In this document: one piece after another, positions 1-11,520 of the stretch
Layout: the number at the start of each line of letters is the position of its first letter
How positions within the stretch are numbered: position 1 is the first letter of the stretch
From: Microcebus murinus
Taxonomy: Eukaryota; Chordata; Mammalia; Primates; Cheirogaleidae
Length of the DNA: 64,000 nt
Reading direction: 5' to 3'
NCBI RefSeq assembly: GCF_040939455.1
Contig: NC_134104.1
Location: forward strand, 145,488,501 to 145,552,500
Notes under the pieces: generated by a model
Told to the model about the DNA's origin: nothing
The model's database searches: none
The model's input: the letters and a program-made list of their open reading frames with translations, nothing else
Translations under genes and position numbers: made by a program

Positions 1-429
1 ACCTGCTTCCAAAAGGGGATGGTGACCTGGTCTCACCTTTTTCCCCAGATGATGGACAGGTTAATGCTCTTATCTGAGGGACCAGGCAAGGATCCCAATT
101 CAGATCACCTTCACCTCTGCCAGGTCCCCGCTGGTCCAAATGATGCCCGCCTGCAAATGAGAAAGAGCCGCCCCTTCCTCAAGACACTCGACTGCCATCT
201 GCTGGAAACTTGGGAGAAAATAGACATAAATCTCTGATGACTGGGAATGTGCATTGATCGTACCCCAAAGCTGTGTAAAGCACAACTGTCCCATGGCAGC
301 CGGCTCCTACCCCCACCTATCCCTTCTCTTCTTTACAAAATGCAGTCCCTTGCCCATCAGTCTGGCCATTGCAGTGACCAGGAAGCAGGGCTGCAGGACC
401 AGAGAAGCCTACATTGGATTCATCACTTA
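1..429. other. Intergenic DNA, nothing recognised
   Basis: No exon, RNA gene or repeat could be supported here. Short open frames on both strands have no family resemblance. In other mammals this side of SCN10A faces the start of SCN5A, but no SCN5A exon or promoter is recognisable. Confidence 0.5.
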
Positions 430-575
430 CAGTCCATGTGATCTTGGATTAGACACATAACCTTTCTGGACCTTACTCTACCCATATGTAAAATGGGATC
501 ATTATCTACCCACCTCATTGAGTCGTTAAGAGGAGCAAATGAAATAACATACGGGAAAGTGTTTTAAAAATGGAA
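430..575 (+). repeat. MIR SINE fragment
   Basis: The segment follows the MIR core: a 'tgatcttggat...cacataacc' block, 'aaaatgggatcattat', then 'acctcattgagt', matching the usual 'cctcatctgtaaaatggggataat' region with many substitutions. It is an ancient mammalian SINE. Confidence 0.6.
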
Positions 576-1400
576 TAAAGGTTTTACAGATTGAATTTGA
601 CAGTCATATTATTTAAAGCCTGTTCTCCCTTTGCCTTCAACTGTGTTCCTTAAAAACAGACTCTGGGGTGGATATTCGCACGCAGCAAGTTCTACGGGCC
701 GCACTTGGGAATGACACCTGTGAGGACCAGAGGGAAGCAGGGTCGGGGCAGAGGAAGTTGAACTCTAATGCCAAGCCTTCCAGAAGCTCTGGAGCTGGAA
801 TGACCCCTCAGAGTTGTCCCAATTTGAGGCTAGAGGCGGGTGAGAGAGCTTTTCTACTCCTGCTTCAACCAGTCATTGGCCGTGGGCTGCTCCTGTCAAG
901 AGGCCATGACCTTGGGCGAGTCGGCTCCCGGGGGGCAAAGGCAGTGCTCAGAAAGGGGCACCGCTGTGAGCTGTCAGCAGCCTGGCAGCTGGAGGAACAA
1001 CGGGGCCTCCATCCCCAGAGCAGCTCTGGGCAGCTCACCACAGCAGGCGCTCTGTCCCGGTTGTAATGTGCGGAGGCGTGTGTCCTTCTCGGTGGATGCA
1101 AGACAGAAGATGGGGAAGGAAGAGCCAGTGATGGATTCTGTGTGCTACACAACCGTCCTGGCTGAGCTCTGGTGGGCAAGAGGCACGGGCTGCTGTGCTG
1201 GCATTATCTTTTCCATGCAGCGGCCTTTCTGCCAGATGTGCTGCTCGAAGCATATTCTGCAGCAACATCCCACGTCCACATAGGGCAACCTCTTCCCCAC
1301 GTTCCGTCACATTCCACTGGGGGCATATGGTCACTCTGAGTTCTGCCACCTCCACGAAAGTGAGATGGCCGTCCTGTGATCTGTCATGTTTAACATCAGT
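576..1400. other. Intergenic DNA, nothing recognised
   Basis: Several overlapping open frames occur on both strands in this moderately GC-rich stretch. None has splice signals or protein-family features, and I see no clear repeat. Confidence 0.4.
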
Positions 1401-1404
1401 GCAA

Positions 1405-1621
1405 CGGGGTAGTTGCGTAACTCCTCAAACTTTCTAAACAGGGGGCCAGTTCACTGTCCCTCAGACCGTCGGAGGGCCGTTGGAGAGCGAGGTGCACATT
1501 CCACACATGCACACTGTGGGCTAAGCAGGACAGGCAGTGGTGGCAAAAACACCCGGAGGGCCAGATAAATGTGCTAGGCGGCCCGTATGTGGCCTGTGGG
1601 CTGCAGTTTGAGGACCCCTGC
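1405..1621. mobile_element. Possible hAT-type DNA transposon remnant
   Basis: The right end reads agtttgaggacccctg and the left part contains cctcaaact, a degraded inverted-terminal pair. The interior 'ggcctgtgggctgcagtttgaggacccctg' type of text is typical of old mammalian hAT non-autonomous elements. The left boundary is uncertain. Confidence 0.35.
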
Positions 1622-2149
1622 ATAAGAGGATCGGGACAAGACAGTATTCACAGGCTGCAGATTCAGAGCTTGGTGCCTGGATTCAGCCTACAGATGTATT
1701 TCGGGGTAGGGGCATGGGTATAGGAAGAGTATGTCAAAGAGTTTATAATAATGTCTTTATCAGGGACATGCCCTCTCCAGGTCTCCTTTGTCCCTGCCAT
1801 TCCTTGTTGTATTATGTTTATTAACATTCCCTGCCTGGCTCTTTAGGCATTCGTATTTTTCTTTCGTGGATCAGGGTCAAGGAGCCCAGTGAGGATTCTG
1901 GAGCACCCAGTGTGGCCGCATGCGCTAGCATCAGAAGCACGTAGGTGCTGGTAGGAGGGCTGGGAATTCGGGGTTCCGGGCAGGCTGCATGTTGAGATGA
2001 GGGAGCAGGTCAGGGACAGGAGTAGGGCTGAGGATGGAAGGGAGCCATGTGAGTACAGAGGAGCTGGTGAGCTGTGCTCCGAGCTGGAGGCTCCCGCTGG
2101 ATGGGGATTGTGGCTGGGCACTGGGTTTCCACCAGCGTTTTATTGTTAT
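1622..2149. other. Intergenic DNA, nothing recognised
   Basis: No supported gene or repeat. It lies between a possible hAT remnant and an old L1 3' end. Confidence 0.4.
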
Positions 2150-2490
2150 ACCTTTAAGAAGCGTTTTTATTGATACACACAACATAGATGAATCTTAAAT
2201 GTGCCGTGCCAGGTGAAAGAAGCCAGCCTCCAAAGGTGACATGCACGATATCGTTTCATTTATGTGGCATTCCGGAGGAGGCAAAATTAAAGGAACAGGA
2301 AACAGGCAAGTGGTTGCCAGGGGCTGGGACTGCACAGGGGCGGCCGCAAGGGAGGGGCTGTGGATGTTCTGTCTCTTAACCGCAGTGGTGGCTCCGTGGC
2401 TCTGCCTTTGTCAAAACTCACGGAACTGCCCACCAAGAAGGATGAATTTGCCTGAATGTAAATTATATAAATAAATACACATTTTAAAAG
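2150..2490 (+). mobile_element. Old L1 (L1M-type) 3' UTR fragment
   Basis: It follows the L1M 3' end in order: 'ttgatacacacaacatagatgaat', 'gtgaaagaagccag', 'cattccggaggaggcaaaa', 'tggttgccaggggctggg', 'tttgtcaaaactcacggaactg', 'gtaaattatataaataaat'. No coding capacity remains. Confidence 0.75.
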
Positions 2491-4530
2491 ACAAAACAGA
2501 AGGCATTTTTTTTACCTTTTGGAACAGAAATGGGGCTTCCTTCAGGAAGGTGCCAGTGCGTGGGTGTGTGAGCAGAAGAGAAACACGGGGTGACCGCGGC
2601 TGTCAAAGAGACGGTGGTCAGAGCCTCAGTTGGAACGGCCCCTGCGTTCGAGGCTTTCAGTCTCTGCCGCTCTGCACGTGAGCCTGAACTAGAGGCTCTC
2701 GTTGCCCAGAAACAAGCGTCTGGACTTTGAATCAAAAGACTGTTTTGTGTTTCGTTTCGATGAGACATTTTTCTCCCCAGTGTTTCGGTGGTGGAGGACA
2801 GGGAGGGAGCTAGCCAGCGAGGACCTGTCCTACACGTGAGAGACTCCCGAGGCCCCCCCCCCCATCCTGTCACCCCCCAACCAGCTTCTTGCCTCTTCCA
2901 GCACCCTCCAGCTTCTTTGAAACAAAAATGCCACAGAGACAGAAAAAGGACTGGACACGGGACCAGCGGAGCCATTGACTTAAGCTCCAGTGCTATGTAG
3001 ACTAGCTGGGAGACTGCTCCCCGCCTCAGTTTCCCCAGAAAAGCAGTGGGATTCTGAAATCCTCCACTTGCTCCACCTGTAACATCCCAGCAAGAATGTG
3101 GCTATCGTGAATGAAGGAGGCACTCCAGGAAAGAGGCAGCCTCTCCTGCTCCTTTCCCCTGCCTGGGGCTCTCTGAACCGACAAGAGTCCTGGCTGTCCC
3201 CGCCTCCCCCATGCCACCTGCACACTCCCAAGGGAAGTGCATAAACAAAGGTGCCAGACCTGACGAGAGAATTCAGAAGACTTTGGTGTTTTTTTTTCCA
3301 CTGGAAGTCAATGCTTCGGGCCAGAAATTGCTCGGAACTGGCAGCGGCTGACAAAAGCTGCCTCTTGTCTGCAAGTGTATCAGCTTCTGAAAGAGATAAG
3401 AGGCAGGGGCTAGAGTGCAGGCTTCTCAAGTGAACGCTGACAGGAGAACAGAAGAGCTGCCTCCCACTCTCCCCAGCACGGAGCATCCGGGCTGCCAGGG
3501 CGGATCGTCAGCCACTCCAGCCCCCTCACTGCTCTGACGGCGGGAGACAGGCCTGGGCACCGGCAGTGACCTGCCCAGGGCCTGTCAGTGGTGGCGGCTG
3601 TTGCTGGGGTCTCCGGGGGCGGATCTGGGGACCTGGCATCCCAAATGTACACCGTGGGCGTATGGAGCTGCTCTGGACTTAGCTGTTGAATGGAGGAAGC
3701 CGTGTAATTTGTGAGCACTGCAGACAACTGATTCTTGCAGCTCCCAGTCTGGGCATAGAGCATTGGGGGCCAGATGGGCCACACTTCCCAGGGAGCCTGG
3801 CTTCAGCCTGGGCCACCCTCAGGGCCACATTCTTATCACTGGACCTTTCTAGGGAAAGATCAGGGTGAACTTGGGGCTTGGCTTTTATTTTTTCAGAAGT
3901 TTCTGCTGAATAGCTCTCACCCATGCCCAGGGTGTAAACCTCTGCTGAAATACCTTTATCTAAGCTCTCCAGCTAGGACGCCCCTCCGAGGCAGATGAAC
4001 AACCAGTAGAAATGCCTTCTCCTATGGTTGTAGCCAAGCCTCTGGGGTGCACACCAGGGAGTGGCCCTTCATTTGCCTCTTGGCTCACGTGCCTGGTCCA
4101 TACTTGTTGGATCACACTAAGAGGCAAAATTGAGCTGTTTGATGCTTCTAACACTGTCCCTATCCCTGCTGTGATGAACAGAGTGGATGAGGCACTCAGC
4201 TTCCACTCCAACATCCTTCTAGTGCACCTTTCTGTACCTAAGCCAGAAGGTTAGCAAGATTTCCTAGACTCCTTTGCAGACAGACTTCTAGATTTGAATT
4301 TAGGTTCCACCAATCAGATGGGCTAGCATGAGATTTGAATAGCTGGTTTAAAGCAGAAACCAACTTCCTACTACTTTGGCTGTTTCTCCTGGCAAGCATG
4401 GTCAGGGAGCTTTTCCATATCATTGTTAGTATTCCAGTGACTTGTGATTGGATTTATTATTATAAATAAGCAATATGCGGCAGTTGTAGTGGCTTCCTGA
4501 TTGTGGTTGGTTAAAAATTCTTTGCCAAAC
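2491..4530. other. Mostly unique intergenic DNA
   Basis: A two-kilobase stretch with little recognisable repeat. It holds a poly-C run near 2,852 and a non-repetitive block at about 3,290-3,420 that is listed separately as a possible regulatory element. No exon is supported. Confidence 0.4.
3290..3420. promoter_or_regulatory. Candidate non-coding regulatory block
   Basis: This repeat-free block packs a GATA-type site (agagataaga), a TALE/MEIS-like gctgacaa, an E-box-like stretch and a T-box-like half site (caagtgta) within about 90 bases. Established knowledge: the SCN5A-SCN10A region contains cardiac enhancers bound by T-box and GATA factors. That this block is one of them is inference; motif clusters of this kind also arise by chance. 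Confidence 0.2.
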
Positions 4531-4539
4531 CCCACAAAA

Positions 4540-5010
4540 ATGTGGGGTATGTTTTATTTCCTCTTATATCTGGGGGGTTCCCCATGACCTGAGTTAACTA
4601 ATAGAGTGCAACAGAAGTGTTGGCACGTGATTTCTGAGACTGTACCTTAAGAGCTTTGCAGCTTCTCCCTTCATTTTTTGAAGCACAGAAAGTCTGATCA
4701 CTATGCCGTGAGGAAGCTCAAGATTGCCACATGGAGAGATACAGTCCATATGAAGGAGCACTGAGATGCCAATGTGTGAATAAAGCCTTTTTGGATCTTC
4801 CAGCTTATCCCAACCACCAGAATTATGAGGCTGAGTGAATGACCCCCGCCAATGCCACATGCAGCAAAAGAGCCGCTCAGCTGAGCCCTGCCCAGACTCC
4901 TAACTCATTCCTAATTTTAACAAATGAAAAGGTAATTTTTAAAAAAGACCATTAAGTTTTGGTCTTAATGGTTTAAGACCATTAAGTTGTTACATATTGA
5001 TAGACAACTA
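4540..5010 (+). mobile_element. Old MaLR/ERVL-type LTR
   Basis: The 3' part contains a 'gtgtgaataaagcc' polyadenylation-like region, then 'ccgctcagctgagccctgcccagactcctaac', and ends with 'accattaagtt...gttacatattgatagacaactaa', the typical end of MLT1-like LTRs. A short duplication of the taagaccattaagtt segment is visible near 4,947-4,988. Confidence 0.5.
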
Positions 5011-5044
5011 AAACACTGATCCTTGAATCACAGCTATTGTGATG

Positions 5045-6065
5045 AGTTCTTTTTTAAGAAATTGAGATATGATTTACATAGAGTCATATTTAAAGTCTGC
5101 AAATTGGTAATTTTAACATATGTGTACATCCATGAAACTGCTACCACAATCAAGGTAGCAAACATATCTATTGCCTCCAAAAGTTTCATTGTGCCTCTTT
5201 GCAATCCTTCCCTTTTGTCCCTTCCTGCATGCTCTCCCCCCACCTATCATCAGGGAACCACTGATCAGCTGCTTTCTGTCATTGCAGATTAGTTTGCACT
5301 TCTCTGGAGTTTTATATAGATAAGATCATACTATACATTTCTGTTTGTTTGATCTGACTCTTTCAAGCTTAATTATTTTGAGATTTATCCATATTGTTTT
5401 ATGTATCACTAGTTCATTCCTTTTTATTACTGGGTAGCATTTTATTGTATGGTTGTATCACAGTTTGTTTATCCATTCACCTATTGATGAACAGTTGAGT
5501 TATCTCTAGTTTCTAGCTATTATAAATTAAGCTGATAGGAACATTTATGTACAAGTCTTTGTACGAACATAGGCTTTTTTTTCTCTTGGGTAAACATCAA
5601 AGAGTGAAATGGATGGATTACATGGTAGATGAATGTCTAGCTTTTAAAGAAATTATCAAATTGTTTTCCAAAGTGGTTGCACCATTCCCACCAGCAGTGG
5701 TAAGTTTCATTTCTTCCACATCCTTTCCAAAACTTGCTTGGTCAGTCTTTTAAAATTTTAGATAGGTATTTAATAGTATATCATTGTGGTTTTAATTTGC
5801 ATTTCTCTAAAGACTACTGATGGTGAGCATCTTTTTGTCTCCTTATTTGCTGTTCTTAAATCTACTTTTTAGTGATAGTGCAGTGTCTGTTCAAATCTTT
5901 TGTCTATTCTTCATATCGTTATTATTGAGTTTTGAGAGTTCTTTACATATTCTGGATCCAAGTCCTTTACTGTATTTGTGTTTTGAAAATATTTTCTTCC
6001 ATTATTTGGCTTGTCTTTTCATTTTATTAACATTGTCTTGGACTTTTGGTTTCAAAAGGGTGGTA
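5045..6065 (-). mobile_element. L1 3' end, antisense
   Basis: The plus strand reads as the reverse complement of an L1 3' region: 'ttgagatatgatttacatag', 'catccatgaaactgctacc', 'gggaaccactgatc', 'ggatttacatgg', 'ttccaaagtggttgcaccattcccaccagcagtg', 'catttctctaaagac', 'attctggatccaagtcc'. The L1 is therefore oriented to the left. It is decayed and non-coding. Confidence 0.85.
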
Positions 6066-6575
6066 TAGATGCAAGCTGGCTTCACTCTCCCCCCCCAACA
6101 GAAAACATAAAACAAATACACTGATATTATCACCAGAAATATCTCACAACTCAAATATGAAGATGGGTCAGTACCCAGGGCCACAGGAAAGCAAAACAAA
6201 TCTGAGAAGATGGTAAGAGAATTGAATTTCCCTATCTGCAATTCCTCTCCCCTAATCTGCCTAAAACCAAGCACATGGAAAATTTCCCCCAGCTCATGGT
6301 CTATACCTAAAAAAGTGAAATTGAGGTGGACAACTAGCTTCCCCGCCATCTTGTGTTCCCTGGCAGGAAACTTGTCCCTGCCTCAACCCATAGGAAGCAT
6401 TGCGAGTTTCCAAAGGGAGAAATATCCCTGAGGACAGACACAAAGGGCAGAGGCAGGTCTCTATAATACCATCCCCAGCCCTGAAAATTCTGCTCTGTAA
6501 CTTGGTAAAAGGAGATACCAAATCATAGTGGCTGTTGCAGGATCACTTCTCTGGAGTTTTATATAGATAAGATCA
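6066..6575. other. Intergenic DNA, nothing recognised
   Basis: No gene is supported. A short text 'ttctctggagttttatatagataagatcat' at about 6,546-6,575 repeats one at about 5,299-5,328, suggesting a local duplication or a second fragment of the same L1. Confidence 0.4.
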
Positions 6576-6579
6576 TGTA

Positions 6580-6742
6580 GGAGACTTTGGGCTCAAGTGC
6601 TCCTCTTGCCTCAACCTCCTGGCATGTGCCACCATGCCTGACTAGTTTTTTCATTTTTTAAAAAGATAAAAATCTCACTACTTTGCCCAGGCTGATCTTA
6701 AACTCCTGGTCTCAAGCAATCCTTCTGCCCCAGCCTCCCATG
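6580..6742 (-). repeat. Alu-type SINE fragment, antisense
   Basis: The plus strand carries 'gggctcaagtgctcctcttgcctcaacctcc', 'atgtgccaccatgcctgactagtttttt' and 'aaactcctggtctcaagcaatccttctgcc', the reverse complement of Alu sequence. Both ends are truncated. Confidence 0.8.
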
Positions 6743-6744
6743 TA

Positions 6745-7830
6745 TATAGCCAAATTATTTTTGACAAAGGTGCCAAGAACATGCAATGGGTAAAGAATAA
6801 TATCTTTAATAAATGGTGCTAGGAAAACTGGATAACCAAAGATAACTATGTGAAGAAGAATGAAAATCTCTCACCATATACAAAAATCAAGTCAAAATGT
6901 ATTAAAGGCTTAGATTTAAGACCTGAAACTATGAAACTATCAGAAGATAATATTGGAGAAATGCTCTAGGACATTTCTCTGGGCAATGATTTTTTTGTGT
7001 AAGACCTCAAAAAGCCCTGGCAACAGAAGCAAAAATAGACAAATGGGATTACATCAAGCTGAAAAGTTTCTGCACAGTAAACAATAAAGTGAAGAGACAA
7101 CCCACAGAATGAGAGAAAATATTGCAAACTATCCATCTGACAAGGGATTAATAACCAGAATATATACAGAGCTGAAACAACTAAATAGCAAAAAACCAAA
7201 TAATCTGATTAAAAAATGGATAAAAGATCTGAATAGACATTTCTCAAAAGAAGACATACAAATGGCCAACATGTATATCAAAAATCTTCAACATCACTAG
7301 TCATCAGGGAAATGCAAATCAAAACCACAATGAGATATATCTCACCTTAGTTAAAGTGACTTTTATAAAAAATTCAGGGAATAATAGATGTTGGTGAGGA
7401 TGTGGAGGAAGGGGAACCCTCATACACTGTTGGTGAGAATGTAAATTAGTACAGCCACTATGGAGAGGAGTATGGAGTTTCTTCAAAGAACTAAGAGAAC
7501 TATCTTCATTAAGCTTAATCATTTGAAGCTAAAAAAGTAAAATAAAATAAAATAAAAATAAAATAGAACAACTGTATGATCCAGCAATTCCACTACTGAG
7601 TATATATTCAAAAGAAAAGAAATCCATACACCAAAGAGATATTTGCATTCCCTTGTTTATTGCAGCACTATTCACAGTAGCCAAAATATGGAATAGAGCT
7701 AAGTGTTCATTAATAGATGAATGGATAAAGAAAGTGTGGCATACATACACCACAGAATATTATTCAGCCATAGAAAAGAACAAAATCCAGTAATTTGCAG
7801 AAAACATGGACAGAATTGGAGGTCATTATG
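6745..7830 (+). mobile_element. L1 ORF2 C-terminal part and 3' UTR
   Basis: The plus strand follows the end of L1 ORF2: 'aataaatggtgctaggaaaactgga', 'ttaagacctgaaactatg', 'gacaaatgggattacatcaagct', 'acaagggattaataaccagaata', 'atggccaacatgtatatc', 'cccagcaattccactactg'-type text. Reading frames are broken into short pieces, so it is a dead copy. Confidence 0.85.
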
Positions 7831-7844
7831 TTAAGTCAAATAGT

Positions 7845-7915
7845 TTATTGTCTCCTCCTCCTCCTCCCCTTTCCCCTCCTCCTCCCCCTCCTCCTCTTCC
7901 TCCTTCTCAACCTTG
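7845..7915. repeat. CTCCT-rich low-complexity tract
   Basis: A run of ctcctcctcc/cccctcctcc units of about 70 bases lies at the end of the preceding L1 copy. Confidence 0.85.
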
Positions 7916-8484
7916 AAAAAAGGTAGAAACCATCATTAGCTCACAGGATGTATAAAAATAAAAGGGCTACTGGCCAGATTTGGCCCAGGCCATAGTTTGC
8001 CAACCCCTGGTCTAGACCAGTGCCATATTATACAACTTTCAGTGATAATGTGATAATGGAAGTTTAGATTTAGATAGTCGCAGGTGGCTAGTGGTGACTA
8101 TATTGGATTATACACATCTAGATCCAGTAACTATGGAGTATGCCAGTATCCCAGGGGCTCCTGGGTCCACTGTGGTCCGAACTTGGGTCATAGTTCCTTT
8201 TATCACCTGACCTACAAAAGCCCCCGCTTTCTAACTTAGAGCATAATGACATTTTGAGTTCCTAAGGATTAGTGTCTATTCAGAGCCAGTCTCTTTTAAA
8301 TATTGAAAAGCCTGAATATTTCCTGTTTCCCAGTGTACAGTTACTATAATAAATGAATCCAAGTCCCTTCATAAAATGCCTGGTGGAATATTTATAGTAT
8401 GTACTTATAAAAATTCTGCAGGATCCTTTCTCAAGGGGATCTTGTGTGCCCTTCAATAAAAGGGGTCTCAGTTTGTGAACTGGT
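7916..8484. other. Intergenic DNA with a possible hAT remnant
   Basis: The text at about 7,970-8,012 ('ggccagatttggcccaggcc', then 'tagtttgccaacccctgg') resembles the end of an old hAT non-autonomous transposon. The rest is unrecognised. Confidence 0.35.
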
Positions 8485-8561
8485 TAAAGTTTGGAAAGTT
8501 GGTGATAGGCTATGACCCTTTATTGCAGTGACTCAAGTTATGTTTCTGGACACTAGATCTG
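8485..8561 (+). repeat. Left copy of a 77-bp direct repeat flanking an L1
   Basis: This 77-base block recurs at 9,394-9,470 with four mismatches. The two copies exactly bracket the L1 insertion and end at the same 'cactagatctg', so they behave as a target-site duplication of unusual length. Confidence 0.85.
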
Positions 8562-9353
8562 AATAATGGCCAACAGATATATGAAAAATTGCTCAACATC
8601 TCTAATCATCAGGGAAATGCAAATCAAAACTGCAATGAGATATCACTTATCTCCAGTAAGAATGGCCTTTATCAAAAAGTCCCCAAACAATAAATGTTGG
8701 CATGGATGTGGAGAGATAGGAACACTCCTACACTGCTGGTGGGACTGCAAACTAGTTCAACCTCTGTGGAAAGCAATATGGAGATACCTTAAAGCGATAC
8801 AAGTAGATCTACCATTTGATCCAGCAATTCCACTACTGGGCATCTACCCAAAAGATCAAATGACACTCTACAAAAAAGACACCTGCACTCCAATGTTTAT
8901 AGCAGCACAATTCACAATTCAAAGCTGTGGAAACAACCCAAGTGCCCATTAATACATGAGTGGATTAATAAAATGTGGTATATGTATACTATGGAGTACT
9001 ATTCAGCTTTAAGAAACAATGGTGATATAGCACCTCTTGTATTTTCATGGATAGAGCTGGAACCCATTCTACTAAACGAAGTATCTCAAGAATGGGGAAC
9101 AAAAGCATCACGTGCACTCACCAGCAAATTGTATTAACGGATCAACACCTAAGTGGACATATAGGAATAACATTTATCAGGTGTGGGGCAGGTGGGACGG
9201 GGGGAGGAGAGGATGGGAATATACAAACACAATGAGTGAGATGTGCAACGTTTGAAGGATGGTCGCACTTGAAACTGACTTGAGGGAGGAGAAGGGGCAT
9301 GGGCAATATACGTAACCTTAACATTTGTACCCCCATAATATGCTGAAACAAAA

Positions 9354-9393
<40 letters not shown>
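8562..9393 (+). mobile_element. 5'-truncated strepsirrhine L1 with (AAAT)n tail
   Basis: It starts inside ORF2 ('aatggccaacagatatatg'), reads through the ORF2 end and the 3' UTR characteristic of this genome ('ggaataacatttatc', 'gtacccccataatatgctga') and ends in an (aaat)n tail. An open frame of 128 codons remains from ORF2 at 8,566-8,952. The flanking 77-bp duplication supports target-primed insertion. It is relatively young compared with neighbouring L1M copies. Confidence 0.9.
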
Positions 9394-9396
<3 letters not shown>

Positions 9397-9470
9397 AGTC
9401 TGGAAAGTTGGTGAGAGGCTATGACTCTTTATTGCAGTGACTCAGGTTATGTTTCTGGACACTAGATCTG
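9394..9470 (+). repeat. Right copy of the 77-bp direct repeat
   Basis: It matches 8,485-8,561 with four mismatches and begins directly after the A-rich tail of the L1. Both copies end with cactagatctg. Confidence 0.85.
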
Positions 9471-9833
9471 GAGTTTTTCCTGTTAAATAGATCAAATGCA
9501 GTTTAGTAGGCTTCTCATCTACTTAATTCCTAAGGCATTGTGATCAATTAGCTATCCTCAAAGATCCCTATGTTTCAAAATATTTTGATTATCTCTTCTC
9601 CCCTGTCTTCTATTATCATAAAAGTATACTCATCTTATCTTTTTAATCAAGGTAGCTAAACACTGCTTTTTGGCCTCTGCTATTCTGGGATAACATCATC
9701 CTACTGAAATCATAGAGCCCAGGTCAATGACAGCACATACCTTCATTTTGCCTGAATTAGGACAGCCACTACAAAAGCCTTTCAAAGATGCTTGTTCTCC
9801 ACTCACTAATGCCTTACAGAAGGGAGTGTCCTC
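9471..9833. other. Intergenic DNA, nothing recognised
   Basis: No supported gene or repeat in this stretch between two L1 insertions. Confidence 0.4.
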
Positions 9834-10351
9834 TAGCTATTCTTTTTTTTTTTTAATCACTTTTTCTTTTTTTTAAGTAGCTTTATTGAGATATAATTCA
9901 CATACCATATAATTTACCCATTTAAAATGTACAATCCACTGGTTTTTAGTTTTTTTTTTTCTAAGTTTTTTTTTTTTATTTCGGCATATTATGGGGGTAC
10001 AGATTTTAAGGTTTCAATAAATGCCCATTTCCCCCCCTCCCCCCAAAAGTCTGAGTCTCCATCATGACCATCCCCCAGATGGTGCACATCTCACTCATTA
10101 TGTATGTATATACCCACCCCCTACCCCCTCCCACCTGCCCAATACCCTATTACTATAGTACCTATGTGTCCACTTAGGTGCTACTCAGTTAATACCAGTT
10201 TGCTGGAGAATATATCTGGTGCTTGTTTTTCCATTCTTGGGATACTTCACTTAGTAGTATGGGTTCCAGCTCTAACCAGGAAAATATAAGATGTGCTATA
10301 TCACCATTGTTTCTTAGAGCTGAATAGTACTCCATGGTATATAGCTATTCT
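9834..10351 (-). mobile_element. L1 insertion, antisense, with probable 3' transduction
   Basis: A perfect 10-bp duplication (tagctattct) flanks the unit at 9,834-9,843 and 10,342-10,351. Read on the minus strand, the order is L1 3' end (from about 10,341 down to 9,980), a first A-rich tail, about 95 bases of unrelated text containing an AATAAA, and a second A-rich tail ending at 9,844. That middle text is itself an older L1 3' end. The arrangement is expected when an L1 transcript reads through its own polyadenylation site and carries downstream DNA along. Confidence 0.75.
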
Positions 10352-11178
10352 GAGGGGTATCTTGGAAGGGTTGATGTGCAGGTCACACATAATAAATACA
10401 CTCTCATATTTCATGTTAGTGAACTTCTCAATATTATGCTAGAAAAGTTCTAGTATCTCAACCTCATTAAATGTAGGCCACTATTGAATCCAAGTTTCAG
10501 TTAACAAATCAAATAAACTGTTAGAGTTACTTCTAATGCTTGTGTTGGATAATTTCTGTTAACCTATCTCTAAACTTACTGTTTCTTTCTTCAACTGTTA
10601 TGAATCTATCGATGCATAAGTTGGAGGCATTCTTCATTGCCGTTATTATGTTTTTGATTTGTAGTATTTCCATTGATTCTTTCTTATGGTTTGCACCTCC
10701 ATTGAAACTACTGATCCGATCTTGCATGCTGTCTACCTTTTCCATTAAAGAATTTAACAATATTACTCATACTTGATTTAAATTCTCAGTCTGATATTCC
10801 CAATTTCTGTGTCATATGTGAGTTTAGTTCTGATTATTGCATTATCTCTGCAGACCATGTTTTGTCTTGCCATTTTCTGTGTCTCACACTATTTTTGTTG
10901 AAAGCTGGACATATTGTATAGGTCAGAAGACACTGGGGTAAATATTTTTATGCTTGGAGATGAGCATGCTTTTTTTTTTTTTGCTAGGTCTTTAGTGTGG
11001 GCATTTGTGTTAATCTAGTCAGTAATTGGGCTGGGTTTAAATGTTGTTCCTCACTTGGTTTTGTGTCTTCTCTTCGTTGCTGGTCCTCAGAGGGAATTAA
11101 TTTCTTTCAGCTCTCTCAATTTTATTAACTGTTATTTTTACATGTGACTTGTTAGCATGGTGGTAGGGGGGAGGGGAG
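10352..11178 (-). other. Possible ancient LINE-derived segment
   Basis: The AT-rich text with phrases such as 'tttgtagtatttccattgattcttt' and 'aattctcagtctgatattccc' resembles the antisense strand of an old LINE (L1M or HAL1-like). I cannot set its limits. No gene is supported. Confidence 0.35.
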
Positions 11179-11186
11179 GCAAACAG

Positions 11187-11520
11187 TTTTTTTTTTTTTT
11201 TTTTGAGACAGAGTCTCGCTTTCTTGCCCAGGCTAGAGTGAGTGCTGTGGCGTCATCCTAGCTCACAGCAACCTCAAACTCCTGGGCTCAAGCGATCCTC
11301 CTGCCTCAGCCTCCCGAGTAGCTGGGACTACAGGCACGAGCCACCATGCCCGGCTGATTTTTATATTATATATATTAGTTGGCCAATTAATTTCTTTCTA
11401 TTTTTATGGTAGAGACGGGGTCTGGCTCAGGCTGGTTTCGAACTCCTGACCTTGAGCAATCCGCCCGCCTCGGCCTCCCAGAGTGCTAGGATTACAGGCG
11501 TGAGCCACCGCGCCCGGCCT
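11187..11520 (-). repeat. Strepsirrhine Alu-type SINE, antisense
   Basis: From a T run (the A tail of the element) the plus strand reads 'gagacagagtctcgctttcttgcc', then 'cctcaaactcctgggctcaag', 'ttggccaattaatttctttc', and ends 'ccaccgcgcccggcc'. The flanks share gcaaacagttttt (from 11,179 and from 11,521), a target-site duplication. The ttggccaattaatttc segment is typical of strepsirrhine Alus. Confidence 0.93.

Noticed and set aside
668..1355. Overlapping frames of 100 to 147 codons on both strands near the left edge
   Set aside because: Frames overlap on both strands, lack family resemblance and lie in moderately GC-rich DNA where stops are sparse. No evidence for an SCN5A exon.
8566..8952. 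A 128-codon open frame that could be called a gene
   Set aside because: It is the C-terminal part of L1 ORF2 in a 5'-truncated copy, with no start context of its own.
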